The notes under the pieces: generated by a model
What the model was told of the DNA's origin: nothing
The model's database searches: none
What the model saw: the letters and a program-made list of their open reading frames with translations, nothing else
DNA from: Thauera sp. JM12B12
Lineage (GTDB): Bacteria > Pseudomonadota > Gammaproteobacteria > Burkholderiales > Rhodocyclaceae
DNA length: 64,000 nucleotides
Assembly (NCBI RefSeq): GCF_039614725.1
Contig: NZ_CP154859.1
Coordinates: 1,488,001 to 1,552,000, forward strand
Reading direction: 5' to 3'
In this document: piece after piece, positions 19,832 to 35,211 of the stretch
Layout: each line of letters opens with the position of its first letter
Position numbering within the stretch: position 1 is the first letter of the stretch
Translations under genes and position numbers: made by a program

Positions 19832-19868
19832 AACGCCCGCCCTGCGACGCAGGAGCGGGCGTTGTTGC
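19832..19868. terminator. bidirectional terminator between cysS and dnaJ
   Basis: AACGCCCGC (19832-19840) pairs with GCGGGCGTT (19855-19863), with an inner CCTGC/GCAGG stem. T-rich sequence follows on the plus side, and AAAA precedes the stem (TTTT on the minus strand). It can serve both convergent genes. Confidence 0.75.
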
Positions 19869-19882
19869 TTCGTGCGCGCGCT

Positions 19883-21004
<1,122 letters not shown>

Positions 21005-21034
21005 GGTGCTGCGCTCAGTCTGGTCTCAAGCAAA

Positions 21035-21076
21035 GGCCGAGCCGGCACCGGAGCAGGGCTCCGGCGGGGCTCGGCC
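21035..21076 (-). other. dnaK-dnaJ intergenic hairpin
   Basis: GGCCGAGCC (21035-21043) pairs with GGCTCGGCC (21068-21076), and inside it CCGGAGC (21048-21054) pairs with GCTCCGG (21058-21064). On the minus strand only TTTG follows, so any termination would be partial. It could lower dnaJ expression relative to dnaK or protect the dnaK mRNA end. Confidence 0.6.
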
Positions 21077-21100
21077 GCGAAGGATTCGCCAGAGTGACGA

Positions 21101-23035
<1,935 letters not shown>

Positions 23036-23097
23036 GAGAGTTCCTTTTCAGTCTGTATTCGGGGTGGCGCAGCGGTCCGTGCGCCGGTCTGGTTCGA

Positions 23098-23125
23098 ATA
23101 TGGGGCGGCGCGTCCTGCTTTCAAG
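23098..23125 (-). promoter_or_regulatory. sigma-32 heat-shock promoter of dnaK
   Basis: On the minus strand CTTGAAA (23125-23119), a 13-nt spacer and CCCCATAT (23105-23098) match the heat-shock consensus CTTGAAA-N13/14-CCCCATnT at nearly every position. It lies about 63 nt before the dnaK start. No CIRCE operator (TTAGCACTC-N9-GAGTGCTAA) is seen. Confidence 0.88.
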
Positions 23126-23152
23126 CGCGCCGCACGAAAATCCGCGCGCGCC

Positions 23153-23764
23153 TTACTGGCTCTTGCCCTTGGATACCATGACCATGGCCGGGCGCAGCAC
23201 ACGCTCGTTGAGCAGGTAGCCCTTCTGCAGCACGTTGATCACGGTGTTGGCCTCGGCGTCGGCCTCGATCATGCTGATCGCCTGATGCTTGTTGGGGTCG
23301 AATTTCTGGCCGATGGGATTTTCCTCGGCGAGCCTGGCGCTCTCGAAGGCCGACACGAGCTGGCGCAGGGTGAGCTCCACGCCTTCGCGCAGCGTGTCGA
23401 CGGTCTGGTTCTCGGTGGCAAGCGCAGCCTCCAGGCTGTCCTTCACCGGCAGCATCGCGCTGGCGAACTTCTCCGCGGCGAACTTCGAGGCCTTGGCGAT
23501 ATCTTCCTGCGCACGGCGGCGCACGTTCTCGGTCTCGGCCTTGGCGCGCAGCCAGGCGTCGTGGTGCTCGGCGGCCTTCAGCTCGGCCTGGCGCAGGGCT
23601 TCCTCAATACTGGGCATGCTGTCGATGCCGTTCTCGGGCGCGGTGTCGGCCGCTGCGGCGGCGGCTTCGAGGTCGATGCCGGTCGGCGACTGCGCGCTCG
23701 CGGCCTGCGCCTCGGCGGCCTCCTGGGTGGCAGCATTCTGGCTGGCCTGGTTCGGGTCCTGCAT
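23153..23764 (-). CDS. grpE: nucleotide exchange factor GrpE
   Basis: GrpE releases ADP from DnaK. The 203-residue protein has an Ala/Gln-rich N-terminal segment, a long coiled coil (about residues 55-110, [19 protein letters not shown]), and the C-terminal beta domain ending in [20 protein letters not shown], the family signature. It is first in the grpE-dnaK-dnaJ order, with 117 nt to dnaK. It is divergent from gyrA. Confidence 0.97.
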   Translation of the reverse strand: MQDPNQASQNAATQEAAEAQAASAQSPTGIDLEAAAAAADTAPENGIDSMPSIEEALRQAELKAAEHHDAWLRAKAETENVRRRAQEDIAKASKFAAEKFASAMLPVKDSLEAALATENQTVDTLREGVELTLRQLVSAFESARLAEENPIGQKFDPNKHQAISMIEADAEANTVINVLQKGYLLNERVLRPAMVMVSKGKSQ

Positions 23765-23801
23765 GTCGGTGTTACTCCCTGTTGATCCGAAACACGGTTC
23801 G

Positions 23802-23829
23802 AATTGGGGGTGGATCGGCGGAATTCAAT
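23802..23829 (-). promoter_or_regulatory. sigma-32-like promoter of grpE
   Basis: On the minus strand ATTGAAT (23829-23823), a 13-nt spacer and CCCCAATT (23809-23802) fit the heat-shock promoter layout, about 37 nt before the grpE start. It is weaker than the dnaK promoter at the -35 box. Confidence 0.7.
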
Positions 23830-23941
23830 AGCGTGTGCCGAAAAACTTTTCTGCCACTGCCGGTGGGCGCGGTGGCGTCTCCTGCGCCCACGCTGGCGTG
23901 GCGCGGCCGCTTGCATGGCCGGGATCGATGGCGGCGGCGCG

Positions 23942-23950
23942 TGGTAACAT
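23942..23950 (+). promoter_or_regulatory. possible extended -10 promoter of gyrA
   Basis: TGGTAACAT fits TGn plus a -10-like hexamer, about 39 nt before the gyrA start. No good -35 box is visible. Confidence 0.3.
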
Positions 23951-23988
23951 CACACGTTTTGGTTTTCGCGGCTTGCCCGCCTTGAAGC

Positions 23989-26645
<2,657 letters not shown>

Positions 26646-26646
<1 letters not shown>

Positions 26647-27743
26647 TGAGCCGCGTCTGGAACTTCAGCGCCGGTCCCGCGGTGCTGCCCGAGGAGGTGC
26701 TGCGCCAGGCGGCCGAGGAGATGCTCGACTGGCACGGCAGCGGCATGGGCGTGATGGAGATGAGCCATCGCGGCAAGGAGTTCACCGCCATCGCCGCCCA
26801 GGCCGAGGCCGACCTGCGCGAGCTGCTGTCGGTGCCTGCGAACTACCGCATCCTCTTCATGCAGGGCGGCGCGATCGCCGAGAACGCGATCATTCCGATG
26901 AACCTGATGGGCGACAAGCGTGTGGCCGACTACGTGGTCACCGGCGCGTGGTCGCAGAAGTCGCAGAAGGAAGCGCGCAAGTATGGCGAGGTGAATATCG
27001 CCGCGTCGTCCGAGGCGGGCGGCTTCACCAGCGTGCCGGCGATGGTCGACTGGAAGTTGTCGGCCGATCCGGCGTACGTGTTCACCTGCACCAACGAGAC
27101 CATCGGCGGCGTCGAGTACCCCTTCGAGCCCGACCTGGCGCAGATCGGCCGCGGCGAGGTGGCGGTGGTGGCCGACATGTCCTCGCACATCCTGTCGCGT
27201 GCGGTCGACGTGTCGAAGTACGGACTGATCTTCGGCGGTGCGCAGAAGAACATCGGTCCGGCGGGGCTGACCATCGTCATCGTTCGCGACGACCTGCTCG
27301 GCCATGCGATGCCGCATTGCCCCACGGCCTTCGACTTCAAGACCGTGGCTGAGCATGGTTCCATGTACAACACGCCGCCGACCTACGGCATCTACATCGC
27401 CGGACTGGTCTTCCAGTGGCTGAAGCGGCAAGGCGGCGTGGCCGCCATCGAGGCGCAGAACATCGCCAAGGCGAAGCTGCTGTACGACTTCCTCGACGGC
27501 AGCGATTTCTACGAGAATCGTGTCGACAGGGCCTGCCGCTCGCGCATGAACGTGCCCTTCTTCCTCAAGGACGAGGCGCTCAACGACGCCTTCCTCGCCG
27601 AGTCGAAGGCCGCCGGGCTGGTGCAGTTGAAGGGGCACAAGTCGGTAGGCGGCATGCGGGCGTCGATTTACAACGCGATGCCACTTGCCGGTGTCGCGGC
27701 GCTGGTCGACTTCATGCGCGACTTCGCCGCGCGCCGCGGCTGA
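26646..27743 (+). CDS. serC: phosphoserine aminotransferase
   Basis: SerC converts 3-phosphohydroxypyruvate to phosphoserine, and also acts in pyridoxal phosphate synthesis. The 365-residue class V aminotransferase starts [16 protein letters not shown], the family signature, and has the PLP lysine in [15 protein letters not shown] 26646 overlaps the gyrA stop by one base, so translation is likely coupled. The order gyrA-serC-pheA-hisC-tyrA-aroA recurs in betaproteobacteria. Confidence 0.97.
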
Positions 27744-27846
27744 GCGTCTGCGCGCACCGCGGCTGGGGCTGCAAGGACACGGGATCACGGACAACAACCC
27801 AAGCGGGAACTACCCAAGCGAAAGCTGGAGGGGCCACGGGCCGAGC

Positions 27847-28914
27847 ATGAGCGACGAACTGCTGAAACTACGCAACGAGATCGACCGCATCGACGAAGAA
27901 ATCCTCGCCCGCCTGGCCGAGCGTGCACGCTGCGCGCAGCGCGTGGGCGAGATCAAGCGCGGGGTCATGTACTACCGCCCCGAGCGCGAGGCGCAGGTGC
28001 TGCGCCGGCTGGCAGAGCTCAACCCCGGCCCGCTGTCGGCCGATGCCGTGAAGACCATCTTCCGCGAGGTCATGTCGGCCTGCCTTGGCCTCGAGCAACC
28101 GCTGCGCGTGGCCTACCTCGGCCCCGCGGGCACCTTTTCGGAGAGCGCCAGCCGCAAGCACTTCGGCTCGGCGCCGAACTTCCTGCCGATGCCGGCGATC
28201 GACGACGTCTTCCGCGCTGTGGAGGCGGGCAACGCTGACTACGGCGTGGTGCCGGTGGAGAATTCCACCGAGGGCGCGGTCGGCGGCACGCTCGACCTGC
28301 TGCTGGCCAACCCGCTCAAGGTGTGCGGCGAGGTGCGCCTGCGCATCCACCAGCAGCTGATGTCGCGCGCCGAGGGCATCGGCGCCGCCAGGCGCATCTA
28401 CTCGCATGCGCAGTCGCTCGCCCAGTGCCACGAGTGGCTCAACCGCAATCTGCCGCACCTGCCGCGCATCCCGGTGGCGAGCAATGCCGAGGCCGCGCGC
28501 ATGGCGGCAGAGGATCCCGAGTCCTGCGCGATCGCCGGCGAGGCTGCGGCCCAGCTCTACGGTCTCAACATCCTCGCCCCCAACATCGAGGACGACCCCA
28601 ACAACACGACCCGCTTCCTGGTCATCGCCGATCATGATGCCGGCCCTTCGGGCAAGGACCGCACCTCGCTGGTGTTCTCGGCCGCCAATCGTCCGGGTGC
28701 CATCCACGGGCTGCTCGAGCCGCTTGCCCGCCATGGCGTCGACATGACCAAGCTGCAGTCGCGCCCGGCGCGCTCGGGCCTGTGGGAATACGTGTTCTAC
28801 GCCGACATCAATGGCCATCGCGAGGACGCGGCGGTGGCGGCCGCGCTCAGGGAGCTCGACGAGCGCGCCGCCTTCGTCAAGGTCATCGGTTCCTACCCCG
28901 TCGCCGCGATCTGA
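27847..28914 (+). CDS. pheA: bifunctional chorismate mutase / prephenate dehydratase (P-protein)
   Basis: PheA converts chorismate to prephenate and then phenylpyruvate, towards phenylalanine. The 355-residue protein has an AroQ chorismate mutase domain (about 1-85, LLKLRNEIDRIDEEILARLAE), a prephenate dehydratase domain with NTTRFLVIA, and a C-terminal ACT domain for Phe feedback. In the ACT domain GALV reads GAIH and ESRP reads QSRP. ATG 27847 follows GGAGGGG; longer upstream starts would overlap serC and are rejected. The 103-nt gap before it holds no gene. Confidence 0.96.
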   Translation: MSDELLKLRNEIDRIDEEILARLAERARCAQRVGEIKRGVMYYRPEREAQVLRRLAELNPGPLSADAVKTIFREVMSACLGLEQPLRVAYLGPAGTFSESASRKHFGSAPNFLPMPAIDDVFRAVEAGNADYGVVPVENSTEGAVGGTLDLLLANPLKVCGEVRLRIHQQLMSRAEGIGAARRIYSHAQSLAQCHEWLNRNLPHLPRIPVASNAEAARMAAEDPESCAIAGEAAAQLYGLNILAPNIEDDPNNTTRFLVIADHDAGPSGKDRTSLVFSAANRPGAIHGLLEPLARHGVDMTKLQSRPARSGLWEYVFYADINGHREDAAVAAALRELDERAAFVKVIGSYPVAAI

Positions 28915-28976
28915 ACGCGGCCCCGACCGACAGCACCGCGGTTCGGCGTCCGGCGCCACCGCTGCAGGAGACAAGC

Positions 28977-30074
28977 ATGAGCATCGCCAGCCTCGCCCCC
29001 GACTACGTGCGCTCGATCATGGCCTACCAGCCCGGCAAGCCGATCTCCGAGCTTGCCCGCGAGATGGGCATTCCCGAGTCGAGCATCGTCAAGCTCGCCT
29101 CCAACGAGAATCCGCTCGGCATGAGTCCGCACGCGCGGGATGCCGCGCTCGCCGCGGTGTCCGAGGTCGCGCGCTACCCGGATGGCGGCGCCTTCGCGCT
29201 CAAGAAAGCATTGTGCGAGCGCCTGGGCGTGCGTCCAGAGCAGCTCGTGGTCGGCAACGGCTCGAACGACATCCTGGAGCTGGTGTCCCAGGCCTTCCTC
29301 GCGCCGGGGCTGTCGGCGATCTATTCGCGCCACGCCTTCGCCGTCTATCCGCTCGCCACCAACGCCCGCGGTGCGCGCGGCATCGAGGTGGCGGCGAAGA
29401 ACTTCGGCCACGACCTCGATGCGATGGCCGCCGCGATCGAGGCGCAGACGCGGGTGATCTTCATCGCCAACCCGAACAACCCCACCGGCACCTTCCTGCA
29501 CGGTGCGGCGATCGAGGCTTTCCTCGAGAAGGTGCCGCGCCACGTGCTGGTCGCGCTCGACGAGGCCTATACCGAATACCTGGCACCAGAGCAGCGCTAC
29601 GACTCGATCGCCTGGCTCGCGCGCTTCCCCAACCTGCTGGTGTCGCGCACCTTCTCGAAGGCCTATGGACTCGCTGGTCTGCGCGTGGGCTACGGCATCG
29701 CGCATCCCGAAGTTGCCGATCTGATGAACCGCGTGCGCCAGCCCTTCAACGTGTCCTCGGTCGGCCTCGCTGCGGCCGAAGCGGCGCTGGGCGACGACGA
29801 GTTCATCGCGCGCAGCGCCGAGATCAACCGTCGTGGCATGGCTCAACTCACCACGGCATTCGCGGAGTTGGGGATCGAGTGGATCCCGTCGGCGGGCAAC
29901 TTCGTCACCTTCAAGGCGGGCGATGCGGTGGGCATCAATCAGGCCCTGCTGCGCCAGGGCGTGATCGTGCGGCCGATCGCGGCCTACGGGATGGCCCACT
30001 GGCTGCGCGTGTCGATCGGCCTGCCCGAAGAGAACGCGCGCTTCATCGCTGCGCTCAAGCAGGCGCTGGCCTGA
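28977..30074 (+). CDS. hisC: histidinol-phosphate / aromatic aminotransferase (HisC family)
   Basis: This 365-residue class I/II aminotransferase has the HisC-type N-terminus (KLASNENPLGMSP), the FIANPNNPTGTF substrate region and the PLP lysine in SRTFSKAYGLAGLRVGY. ATG 28977 is preceded by AGGAG with 6-nt spacing. Because it sits between pheA and tyrA and not in a his operon, it probably transaminates phenylpyruvate or hydroxyphenylpyruvate, possibly besides histidinol phosphate. Sequence alone does not fix its specificity. Confidence 0.9.
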   Translation: MSIASLAPDYVRSIMAYQPGKPISELAREMGIPESSIVKLASNENPLGMSPHARDAALAAVSEVARYPDGGAFALKKALCERLGVRPEQLVVGNGSNDILELVSQAFLAPGLSAIYSRHAFAVYPLATNARGARGIEVAAKNFGHDLDAMAAAIEAQTRVIFIANPNNPTGTFLHGAAIEAFLEKVPRHVLVALDEAYTEYLAPEQRYDSIAWLARFPNLLVSRTFSKAYGLAGLRVGYGIAHPEVADLMNRVRQPFNVSSVGLAAAEAALGDDEFIARSAEINRRGMAQLTTAFAELGIEWIPSAGNFVTFKAGDAVGINQALLRQGVIVRPIAAYGMAHWLRVSIGLPEENARFIAALKQALA

Positions 30075-30087
30075 GCCGGGGGTGTCC

Positions 30088-30975
30088 ATGGCGCTGATCG
30101 GCAAACTGGTCGTGTGCGGTGTCGGGCTGATCGGCGGTTCGTTCGCGCTCGCGCTCCGGCGCGCGGCTGCGGTGGAGCGGATCGTCGGCATCGGCCGGCG
30201 CCGCGAGCCGCTCGAGCGTGCGCAGGCGCTCGGGGTCATCGACGAGATCGCCGAGGGCTGGGCGACGGCGCTCGATGGCGCCGACCTCGTCCTGCTCGCC
30301 GCGCCAGTGGGGCAGATGGACGCGATCATGGCGGCGATGGCGCCACACCTGCGTCCCGGTACGATCGTCACCGATGCCGGCAGCACCAAGCGGGACGTGG
30401 TCGATGCCGTGCAGCGACACCTCGGTGCCGCACTCGCGGACGTCGTTCCTGCACACCCGATCGCCGGTGCCGAGAAGAGCGGCGTCGAGGCCGCATTCGC
30501 CGAGCTCTACATAGGGCGCAAGGTGGTGCTGACCCCGCTCCCCGAAAGCCGCCCGGACGCGGTTCAGAAGGTGCGCGACGCCTGGGAGGCCTGCGGTGCG
30601 GTCGTGGTCGGCATGACCCCGCAGGATCACGACCGCGTGTTCGCCGCGGTGAGCCATCTTCCGCATCTGCTCGCCTTCGGCCTGGTCGATGACCTCGCCG
30701 GGCGCGCCAATGCCCCGCTGCTGTTCTCGCACGCGGCGAGCGGCTTTCGCGATTTCACCCGCATCGCCGGCAGCCACCCCGAGATGTGGCGCGACATCTG
30801 CGTCGCCAACCGGTTGGCCCTGCTCGAGGAGCTCGACGCCTACCTCGCCGAGCTCGCGCGCCTGCGCACGATGCTGGTCGAGGCCGATGGTGATGCGCTC
30901 GAGGCGGTGTTCGAGCGTGCGCGCCGTGCGCGCAATGCGTGGGCTGAAGGCCTGCCCATACGCACCGCGGAGTAG
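30088..30975 (+). CDS. tyrA: prephenate dehydrogenase
   Basis: TyrA oxidatively decarboxylates prephenate (or arogenate) for tyrosine synthesis. The 295-residue protein has the Rossmann motif CGVGLIGGSFALAL at its N-terminus, the conserved VVPAHPIAGAEKSGVEAA segment, and SGFRDFTRIAGSHPEMW near the C-terminus. ATG 30088 with GGGGG just upstream is preferred over GTG 30082, two residues earlier. No fused chorismate mutase or ACT domain is present. It is followed by the aroA-cmk fusion. Confidence 0.95.
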   Translation: MALIGKLVVCGVGLIGGSFALALRRAAAVERIVGIGRRREPLERAQALGVIDEIAEGWATALDGADLVLLAAPVGQMDAIMAAMAPHLRPGTIVTDAGSTKRDVVDAVQRHLGAALADVVPAHPIAGAEKSGVEAAFAELYIGRKVVLTPLPESRPDAVQKVRDAWEACGAVVVGMTPQDHDRVFAAVSHLPHLLAFGLVDDLAGRANAPLLFSHAASGFRDFTRIAGSHPEMWRDICVANRLALLEELDAYLAELARLRTMLVEADGDALEAVFERARRARNAWAEGLPIRTAE

Positions 30976-31074
30976 TCTCGTCCTTGTCCGCGACCTGGCG
31001 GGCGCCCCGGAGCGTGGTCGCGCCTGCACCCGAATTTCCCGTGTCCCGCTCGGAGGGACCCGCTTCTTGAGGCC

Positions 31075-33030
31075 ATGATGGAATTTCTCGATCTGCCCCC
31101 CATGCTGGGCGCCGCCGGCACGGTTCGCCTGCCCGGTTCGAAGAGCATCTCCAACCGCGTGCTGCTGCTCGCCGCGCTCGCCCAAGGCGAGACCGACATC
31201 CGCGACCTGCTTTTGTCCGACGACGTCGAGCGCATGCTCGAGGCCTTGCGCGCCCTCGGTGTCGATTGGCAGCGCGCAGGCGACAGCCTGAACTACCGCG
31301 TGCGCGGCGTCGGTGGCCCGTTCCCGGTCAAGCACGGCGACCTCTTCCTCGGCAACGCCGGCACCGCCTTCCGGCCGCTGACCGCGGCGCTCGCGCTCTC
31401 CGGTGGCGAGTACCGCCTGTCGGGCGTGCCGCGCATGCACGAGCGGCCGATCGGCGACCTGGTCGATGCGCTGCGCCAGCTCGGCGCCGACATCACCTGC
31501 ACCGCCAACGAGGGCTACCCGCCGTTGCAGCTGAAGCCGGCGACCATCCGCCCCGGCGGGGTGGTGCGCGTGCGCGGCGACGTTTCCAGCCAGTTCCTGA
31601 CCGCGCTGCTGATGGCGCTGCCGCTGACCGGGGTCGAGACCACCATCGAGGTGGTCGGCGAGCTGATCTCCAAGCCCTACATCCGCATCACGCTCGAGCT
31701 GATGGCGCGCTTCGGCGTGGAGGTCCGCCAGCAGGGCTGGGAGCGCTTCGTGGTGCCGGGCGGTGCGCGCTACCGCAGCCCGGGCACGGTGTTCGTCGAG
31801 GGCGATGCCTCGTCGGCGTCCTACTTCCTCGCAGCCGGCGCGATCGGCGGCGGACCGGTGCGCGTGGAAGGCGTCGGCACGGCCAGCATCCAGGGCGACG
31901 TGCGCTTCGCCGAGGCGCTCGAACAGCTCGGCGCGCGCATCACGACGGGCGACAACTGGATCGAGGCCGCCGCGCCGGCGAGCGGTGTGCTGAAGGCCTT
32001 CGATCTCGACCTCAATCACATCCCCGACGCGGCGATGACGCTGGCGGTCGCGGCGCTGTTCGCAGACGGACCGTGCCGGCTGCGCAACATCGCCAGCTGG
32101 CGCGTCAAGGAGACCGACCGCATCGCGGCGATGGCGATCGAACTGCGCAAGGTCGGCGCCGAGGTGGAGGAGGGGGCCGACTACCTGGTGGTGAAGCGCC
32201 CGCACGCGCTGCGCCCGGCGGCCATCGACACCTACGACGACCACCGCATGGCAATGTGCTTTTCGCTGGTGAGCCTCGGCGCTTGCCGGGTGCGGATCAA
32301 CGATCCGAAGTGCGTCAACAAGACCTTTCCCGGGTATTTCGACGTCTTCTCCGGGATCGCGTGCCCGGTGCCGGTGGTCGCCATCGACGGCCCGTCCGCT
32401 TCAGGCAAGGGCACGGTGGCGGCGCGCGTGGCCGAGGCGCTTGGCTGGCACTACCTCGACAGCGGCTCGCTGTATCGCCTGACCGCGCTTGCTGCTTTGC
32501 GCGCGGGCGTGGCGCTCGACGACGAAGCCGGCGTGGCGGCGCTGGCCGGGGCCTTGCCCGCCCGCTTCGAGGGCGGCCGCGTGCTGCTCGACGGCGACGA
32601 TGTGACCGACGAGATCCGCTCCGAGACCTGCTCGGTCGGCGCCTCGAAGGTGGCCGCGCTGGCCGCCGTGCGCGCGGCTTTGTTCGACCGCCAGCGCGAC
32701 TACCGCGCCGCCCCGGGACTGATCGCCGAGGGACGCGACATGGGGTCGGTGATCTTTCCCGACGCCGGCACCAAGGTGTTCCTCACCGCCTCCGCCGAGG
32801 CACGCGCCGGTCGCCGCTATAAGCAGTTGATGGAAAAGGGTTTGCCTGCTAACATGGAAAGCCTTCTGAAGGATCTTCAGGAACGGGATGCGCGCGATGC
32901 CGCCCGGCCTGTGGCACCCCTCGTGAAGCTGCCGGATGCGGTCCTGCTCGACACCACCGAACGGAATGTCGATGAGGCCGTGGCTTTCGTCCTCGATCTC
33001 GTCGAGGCAGGGTGGAAGTCCTCCGGTTGA
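31075..33030 (+). CDS. aroA-cmk: fused EPSP synthase / cytidylate kinase
   Basis: This 651-residue single frame contains two enzymes. Residues about 1-428 are 3-phosphoshikimate 1-carboxyvinyltransferase ([26 protein letters not shown]), the penultimate step to chorismate. Residues about 430-650 are CMP kinase, with the P-loop GPSASGKGT at about 439-447 and [11 protein letters not shown] and [15 protein letters not shown]. There is no internal stop, and no start codon with a Shine-Dalgarno sequence at the junction. In E. coli the two are separate genes before rpsA. Fused forms are known in betaproteobacteria. The start is ATG 31075 or 31078. Confidence 0.95.
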   Translation: MMEFLDLPPMLGAAGTVRLPGSKSISNRVLLLAALAQGETDIRDLLLSDDVERMLEALRALGVDWQRAGDSLNYRVRGVGGPFPVKHGDLFLGNAGTAFRPLTAALALSGGEYRLSGVPRMHERPIGDLVDALRQLGADITCTANEGYPPLQLKPATIRPGGVVRVRGDVSSQFLTALLMALPLTGVETTIEVVGELISKPYIRITLELMARFGVEVRQQGWERFVVPGGARYRSPGTVFVEGDASSASYFLAAGAIGGGPVRVEGVGTASIQGDVRFAEALEQLGARITTGDNWIEAAAPASGVLKAFDLDLNHIPDAAMTLAVAALFADGPCRLRNIASWRVKETDRIAAMAIELRKVGAEVEEGADYLVVKRPHALRPAAIDTYDDHRMAMCFSLVSLGACRVRINDPKCVNKTFPGYFDVFSGIACPVPVVAIDGPSASGKGTVAARVAEALGWHYLDSGSLYRLTALAALRAGVALDDEAGVAALAGALPARFEGGRVLLDGDDVTDEIRSETCSVGASKVAALAAVRAALFDRQRDYRAAPGLIAEGRDMGSVIFPDAGTKVFLTASAEARAGRRYKQLMEKGLPANMESLLKDLQERDARDAARPVAPLVKLPDAVLLDTTERNVDEAVAFVLDLVEAGWKSSG

Positions 33031-33038
33031 ACGTAATC

Positions 33039-33069
33039 GCGCGGGAGCGTGGGCTCCGGCGCTTTTTTT
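33039..33069 (+). terminator. terminator or attenuator before rpsA
   Basis: GCGCGGGAGC (33039-33048) and GCTCCGGCGC (33053-33062) pair over 10 positions with one mismatch and a GTGG loop. Seven Ts follow. It separates aroA-cmk from rpsA, implying an rpsA promoter elsewhere or regulated readthrough. Confidence 0.8.
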
Positions 33070-33121
33070 CTTGAACCTACCTTGTTTGCCGTCCCACGTC
33101 GGCACCGGAATTTTTCCATCT

Positions 33122-34825
33122 ATGTCCAACGCCACCCCCTCCTTCGAAGAAAGCTTTGCCGATCTCTTCGAGGAAAGCCTTGCCCTCCAGGAAATGCGCA
33201 CCGGTGAAGTCATCACCGCCGAAGTCGTGCGCATCGACCAGAATTTCGTCGTCGTCAACGCCGGGCTGAAGTCCGAAAGCTATGTGCCTATCGAGGAGTT
33301 CCGCAATGACCGCGGCGAACTCGAAGCCAACGTTGGCGATTTCGTCCACGTCGCGATCGATGCGCTCGAAGACGGCTACGGCGAGACGCGCCTGTCGCGC
33401 GACAAGGCCAAGCGCATCTCGGCCTGGAACGACCTCGAGAAGGCCCTCAACGAAGGCTCCCTGGTCAAGGGCGTCATCACCGGCCGCGTCAAGGGTGGTC
33501 TGACCGTCATGACCAACAGCATCCGCGCCTTCCTGCCGGGCTCGCTGGTCGATATGCGTCCGGTCAAGGACACCACGCCGTACGAAGGCAAGGAATACGA
33601 ATTCAAGGTCATCAAGCTCGACCGCAAGCGCAACAACGTCGTTGTCTCGCGTCGTGCCGTGCTGGAAGAGTCGATGGGCGAAGAGCGCGAAAAGCTGCTC
33701 GCCAACCTCAAGGAAGGCACCGTCATCAAGGGTATCGTCAAGAACATCACCGACTACGGTGCGTTCGTCGACCTGGGCGGCATCGATGGCCTGCTGCACA
33801 TCACCGACCTGGCCTGGCGCCGCGTCCGTCACCCGAGCGAAGTGCTCAACGTCGGTGACGAGATCGAAGCCAAGGTCCTCAAGTTCGACCAGGAAAAGAA
33901 CCGCGTCTCGCTCGGCCTCAAGCAGCTCGGCGAAGATCCGTGGGTCGGTATCTCGCGTCGTTACCCGCAGGGCACCCGCCTGTTCGGCAAGGTCACCAAC
34001 ATCACCGACTACGGCGCCTTCGTCGAGGTCGAGCAGGGCATCGAGGGCCTGGTCCACGTGTCCGAAATGGACTGGACCAACAAGAACATCCATCCGACCA
34101 AGGTCGTCCAGCTGGGCGACGAGGTCGAAGTGATGATCCTCGAGATCGACGAAGACCGTCGCCGCATCTCGCTGGGCATGAAGCAGTGCATGTCCAACCC
34201 GTGGGACGATTTCGCCATCAACCACAAGAAGGGCGACAAGGTCCGCGGCCAGATCAAGTCGATCACCGACTTCGGCGTGTTCATCGGCCTGGAAGGCGGC
34301 ATCGACGGTCTGGTGCACCTGTCCGACCTGTCCTGGAGCGAGTCCGGCGAAGACGCCGTGCGCAAGTTCAAGAAGGGCGACGAGGTCGAGGCCGTGGTGC
34401 TGGCGATCGACGTCGAGCGCGAGCGCATCTCGCTCGGCATCAAGCAGCTCGAGGGTGACCCCTACACCAACTTCATCGCCACCCATGAGAAGAACAGCCT
34501 CGTGCGCGGCACCGTGAAGTCGGTCGAGGCCCGCGGTGCGGTGATCTCGCTGGGTGACGACGTCGAGGGCTACCTGCGTGCCTCCGAGGCTGCCCCGCAT
34601 CGTGTCGACGACCTGACCACCATGCTCAAGGAAGGCGACGAGGTCGAGGCGCTGGTGATCAACGTCGATCGCAAGACTCGTTCGATCAGCCTGTCGATCC
34701 GTGCCAAGGATCAGGCCGAGCAGTCCGAAGCCATGAACAAGCTTGCTTCGGAAAGCGCTGCCTCCGCCGGCACCACCAACCTGGGCGCCCTGCTCAAGGC
34801 CAAGCTGAACGAGCAGAAGCAGTAA
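33122..34825 (+). CDS. rpsA: 30S ribosomal protein S1
   Basis: S1 binds and unfolds mRNA on the 30S subunit. The 567-residue protein carries six S1 (OB-fold) repeats, seen as recurrent motifs such as [22 protein letters not shown] and [16 protein letters not shown] 33122 begins [19 protein letters not shown]. No Shine-Dalgarno sequence precedes it (the leader is pyrimidine- and A/T-rich: TTTTTCCATCT). This resembles E. coli rpsA, whose leader is read by S1 itself and repressed by excess S1. The leader is only about 50 nt from the upstream terminator. Confidence 0.97.
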   Translation: MSNATPSFEESFADLFEESLALQEMRTGEVITAEVVRIDQNFVVVNAGLKSESYVPIEEFRNDRGELEANVGDFVHVAIDALEDGYGETRLSRDKAKRISAWNDLEKALNEGSLVKGVITGRVKGGLTVMTNSIRAFLPGSLVDMRPVKDTTPYEGKEYEFKVIKLDRKRNNVVVSRRAVLEESMGEEREKLLANLKEGTVIKGIVKNITDYGAFVDLGGIDGLLHITDLAWRRVRHPSEVLNVGDEIEAKVLKFDQEKNRVSLGLKQLGEDPWVGISRRYPQGTRLFGKVTNITDYGAFVEVEQGIEGLVHVSEMDWTNKNIHPTKVVQLGDEVEVMILEIDEDRRRISLGMKQCMSNPWDDFAINHKKGDKVRGQIKSITDFGVFIGLEGGIDGLVHLSDLSWSESGEDAVRKFKKGDEVEAVVLAIDVERERISLGIKQLEGDPYTNFIATHEKNSLVRGTVKSVEARGAVISLGDDVEGYLRASEAAPHRVDDLTTMLKEGDEVEALVINVDRKTRSISLSIRAKDQAEQSEAMNKLASESAASAGTTNLGALLKAKLNEQKQ

Positions 34826-34836
34826 CTTGACCGATC

Positions 34837-35124
34837 ATGACCAAATCGGAGCTGATCGCCCAGCTGGCGGAGCGTTTTCCCCAGCTGGTCGCAAAGGACG
34901 CCGATTACGCGGTCAAGATGATTCTCGATGCGATGACCGACGCGCTCGCGCGCGGTGACCGCATCGAGATCCGCGGGTTTGGCAGTTTCGCGCTGAACTA
35001 CCGTCCGCCCCGTACCGGGCGCAATCCGAAATCCGGCGAGAAGGTGCACGTGCCGGAAAAATACGTTCCGCATTTCAAGGCGGGCAAGGAACTGCGCGAA
35101 AGGGTGGATCTCAGCGGCAATTGA
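34837..35124 (+). CDS. ihfB: integration host factor subunit beta
   Basis: IHF-beta pairs with IHF-alpha to bend DNA sharply at specific sites. The 95-residue DNABII protein has the signature [21 protein letters not shown] with the intercalating Pro arm. It lies 11 nt after rpsA, the conserved position. The alpha subunit is encoded elsewhere in this window after pheT. Confidence 0.97.
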   Translation: MTKSELIAQLAERFPQLVAKDADYAVKMILDAMTDALARGDRIEIRGFGSFALNYRPPRTGRNPKSGEKVHVPEKYVPHFKAGKELRERVDLSGN

Positions 35125-35156
35125 CCGCGCGGCGATCGGTTTTACAAGCAATAATG

Positions 35157-35184
35157 GAAGGCGGCTGCGGCCGCCTTCTTTTTT
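35157..35184 (+). terminator. intrinsic terminator after ihfB
   Basis: GAAGGCGGC (35157-35165) pairs perfectly with GCCGCCTTC (35170-35178) around a TGCG loop, followed by six Ts. Confidence 0.9.
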
Positions 35185-35211
35185 GGTCTTCGCTCGGGGA
35201 TAATGCCGGCC

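Noticed and set aside
21005..21034. CTTGAGA on the minus strand before dnaJ as a third sigma-32 promoter
   Set aside because: There is no CCCCATnT-like -10 box at the right distance before the dnaJ start.
27685..27846. N-terminal extension of pheA by 54 codons
   Set aside because: It would overlap serC, and the extra sequence has no similarity to P-proteins. ATG 27847 has a good ribosome site and the standard AroQ N-terminus.
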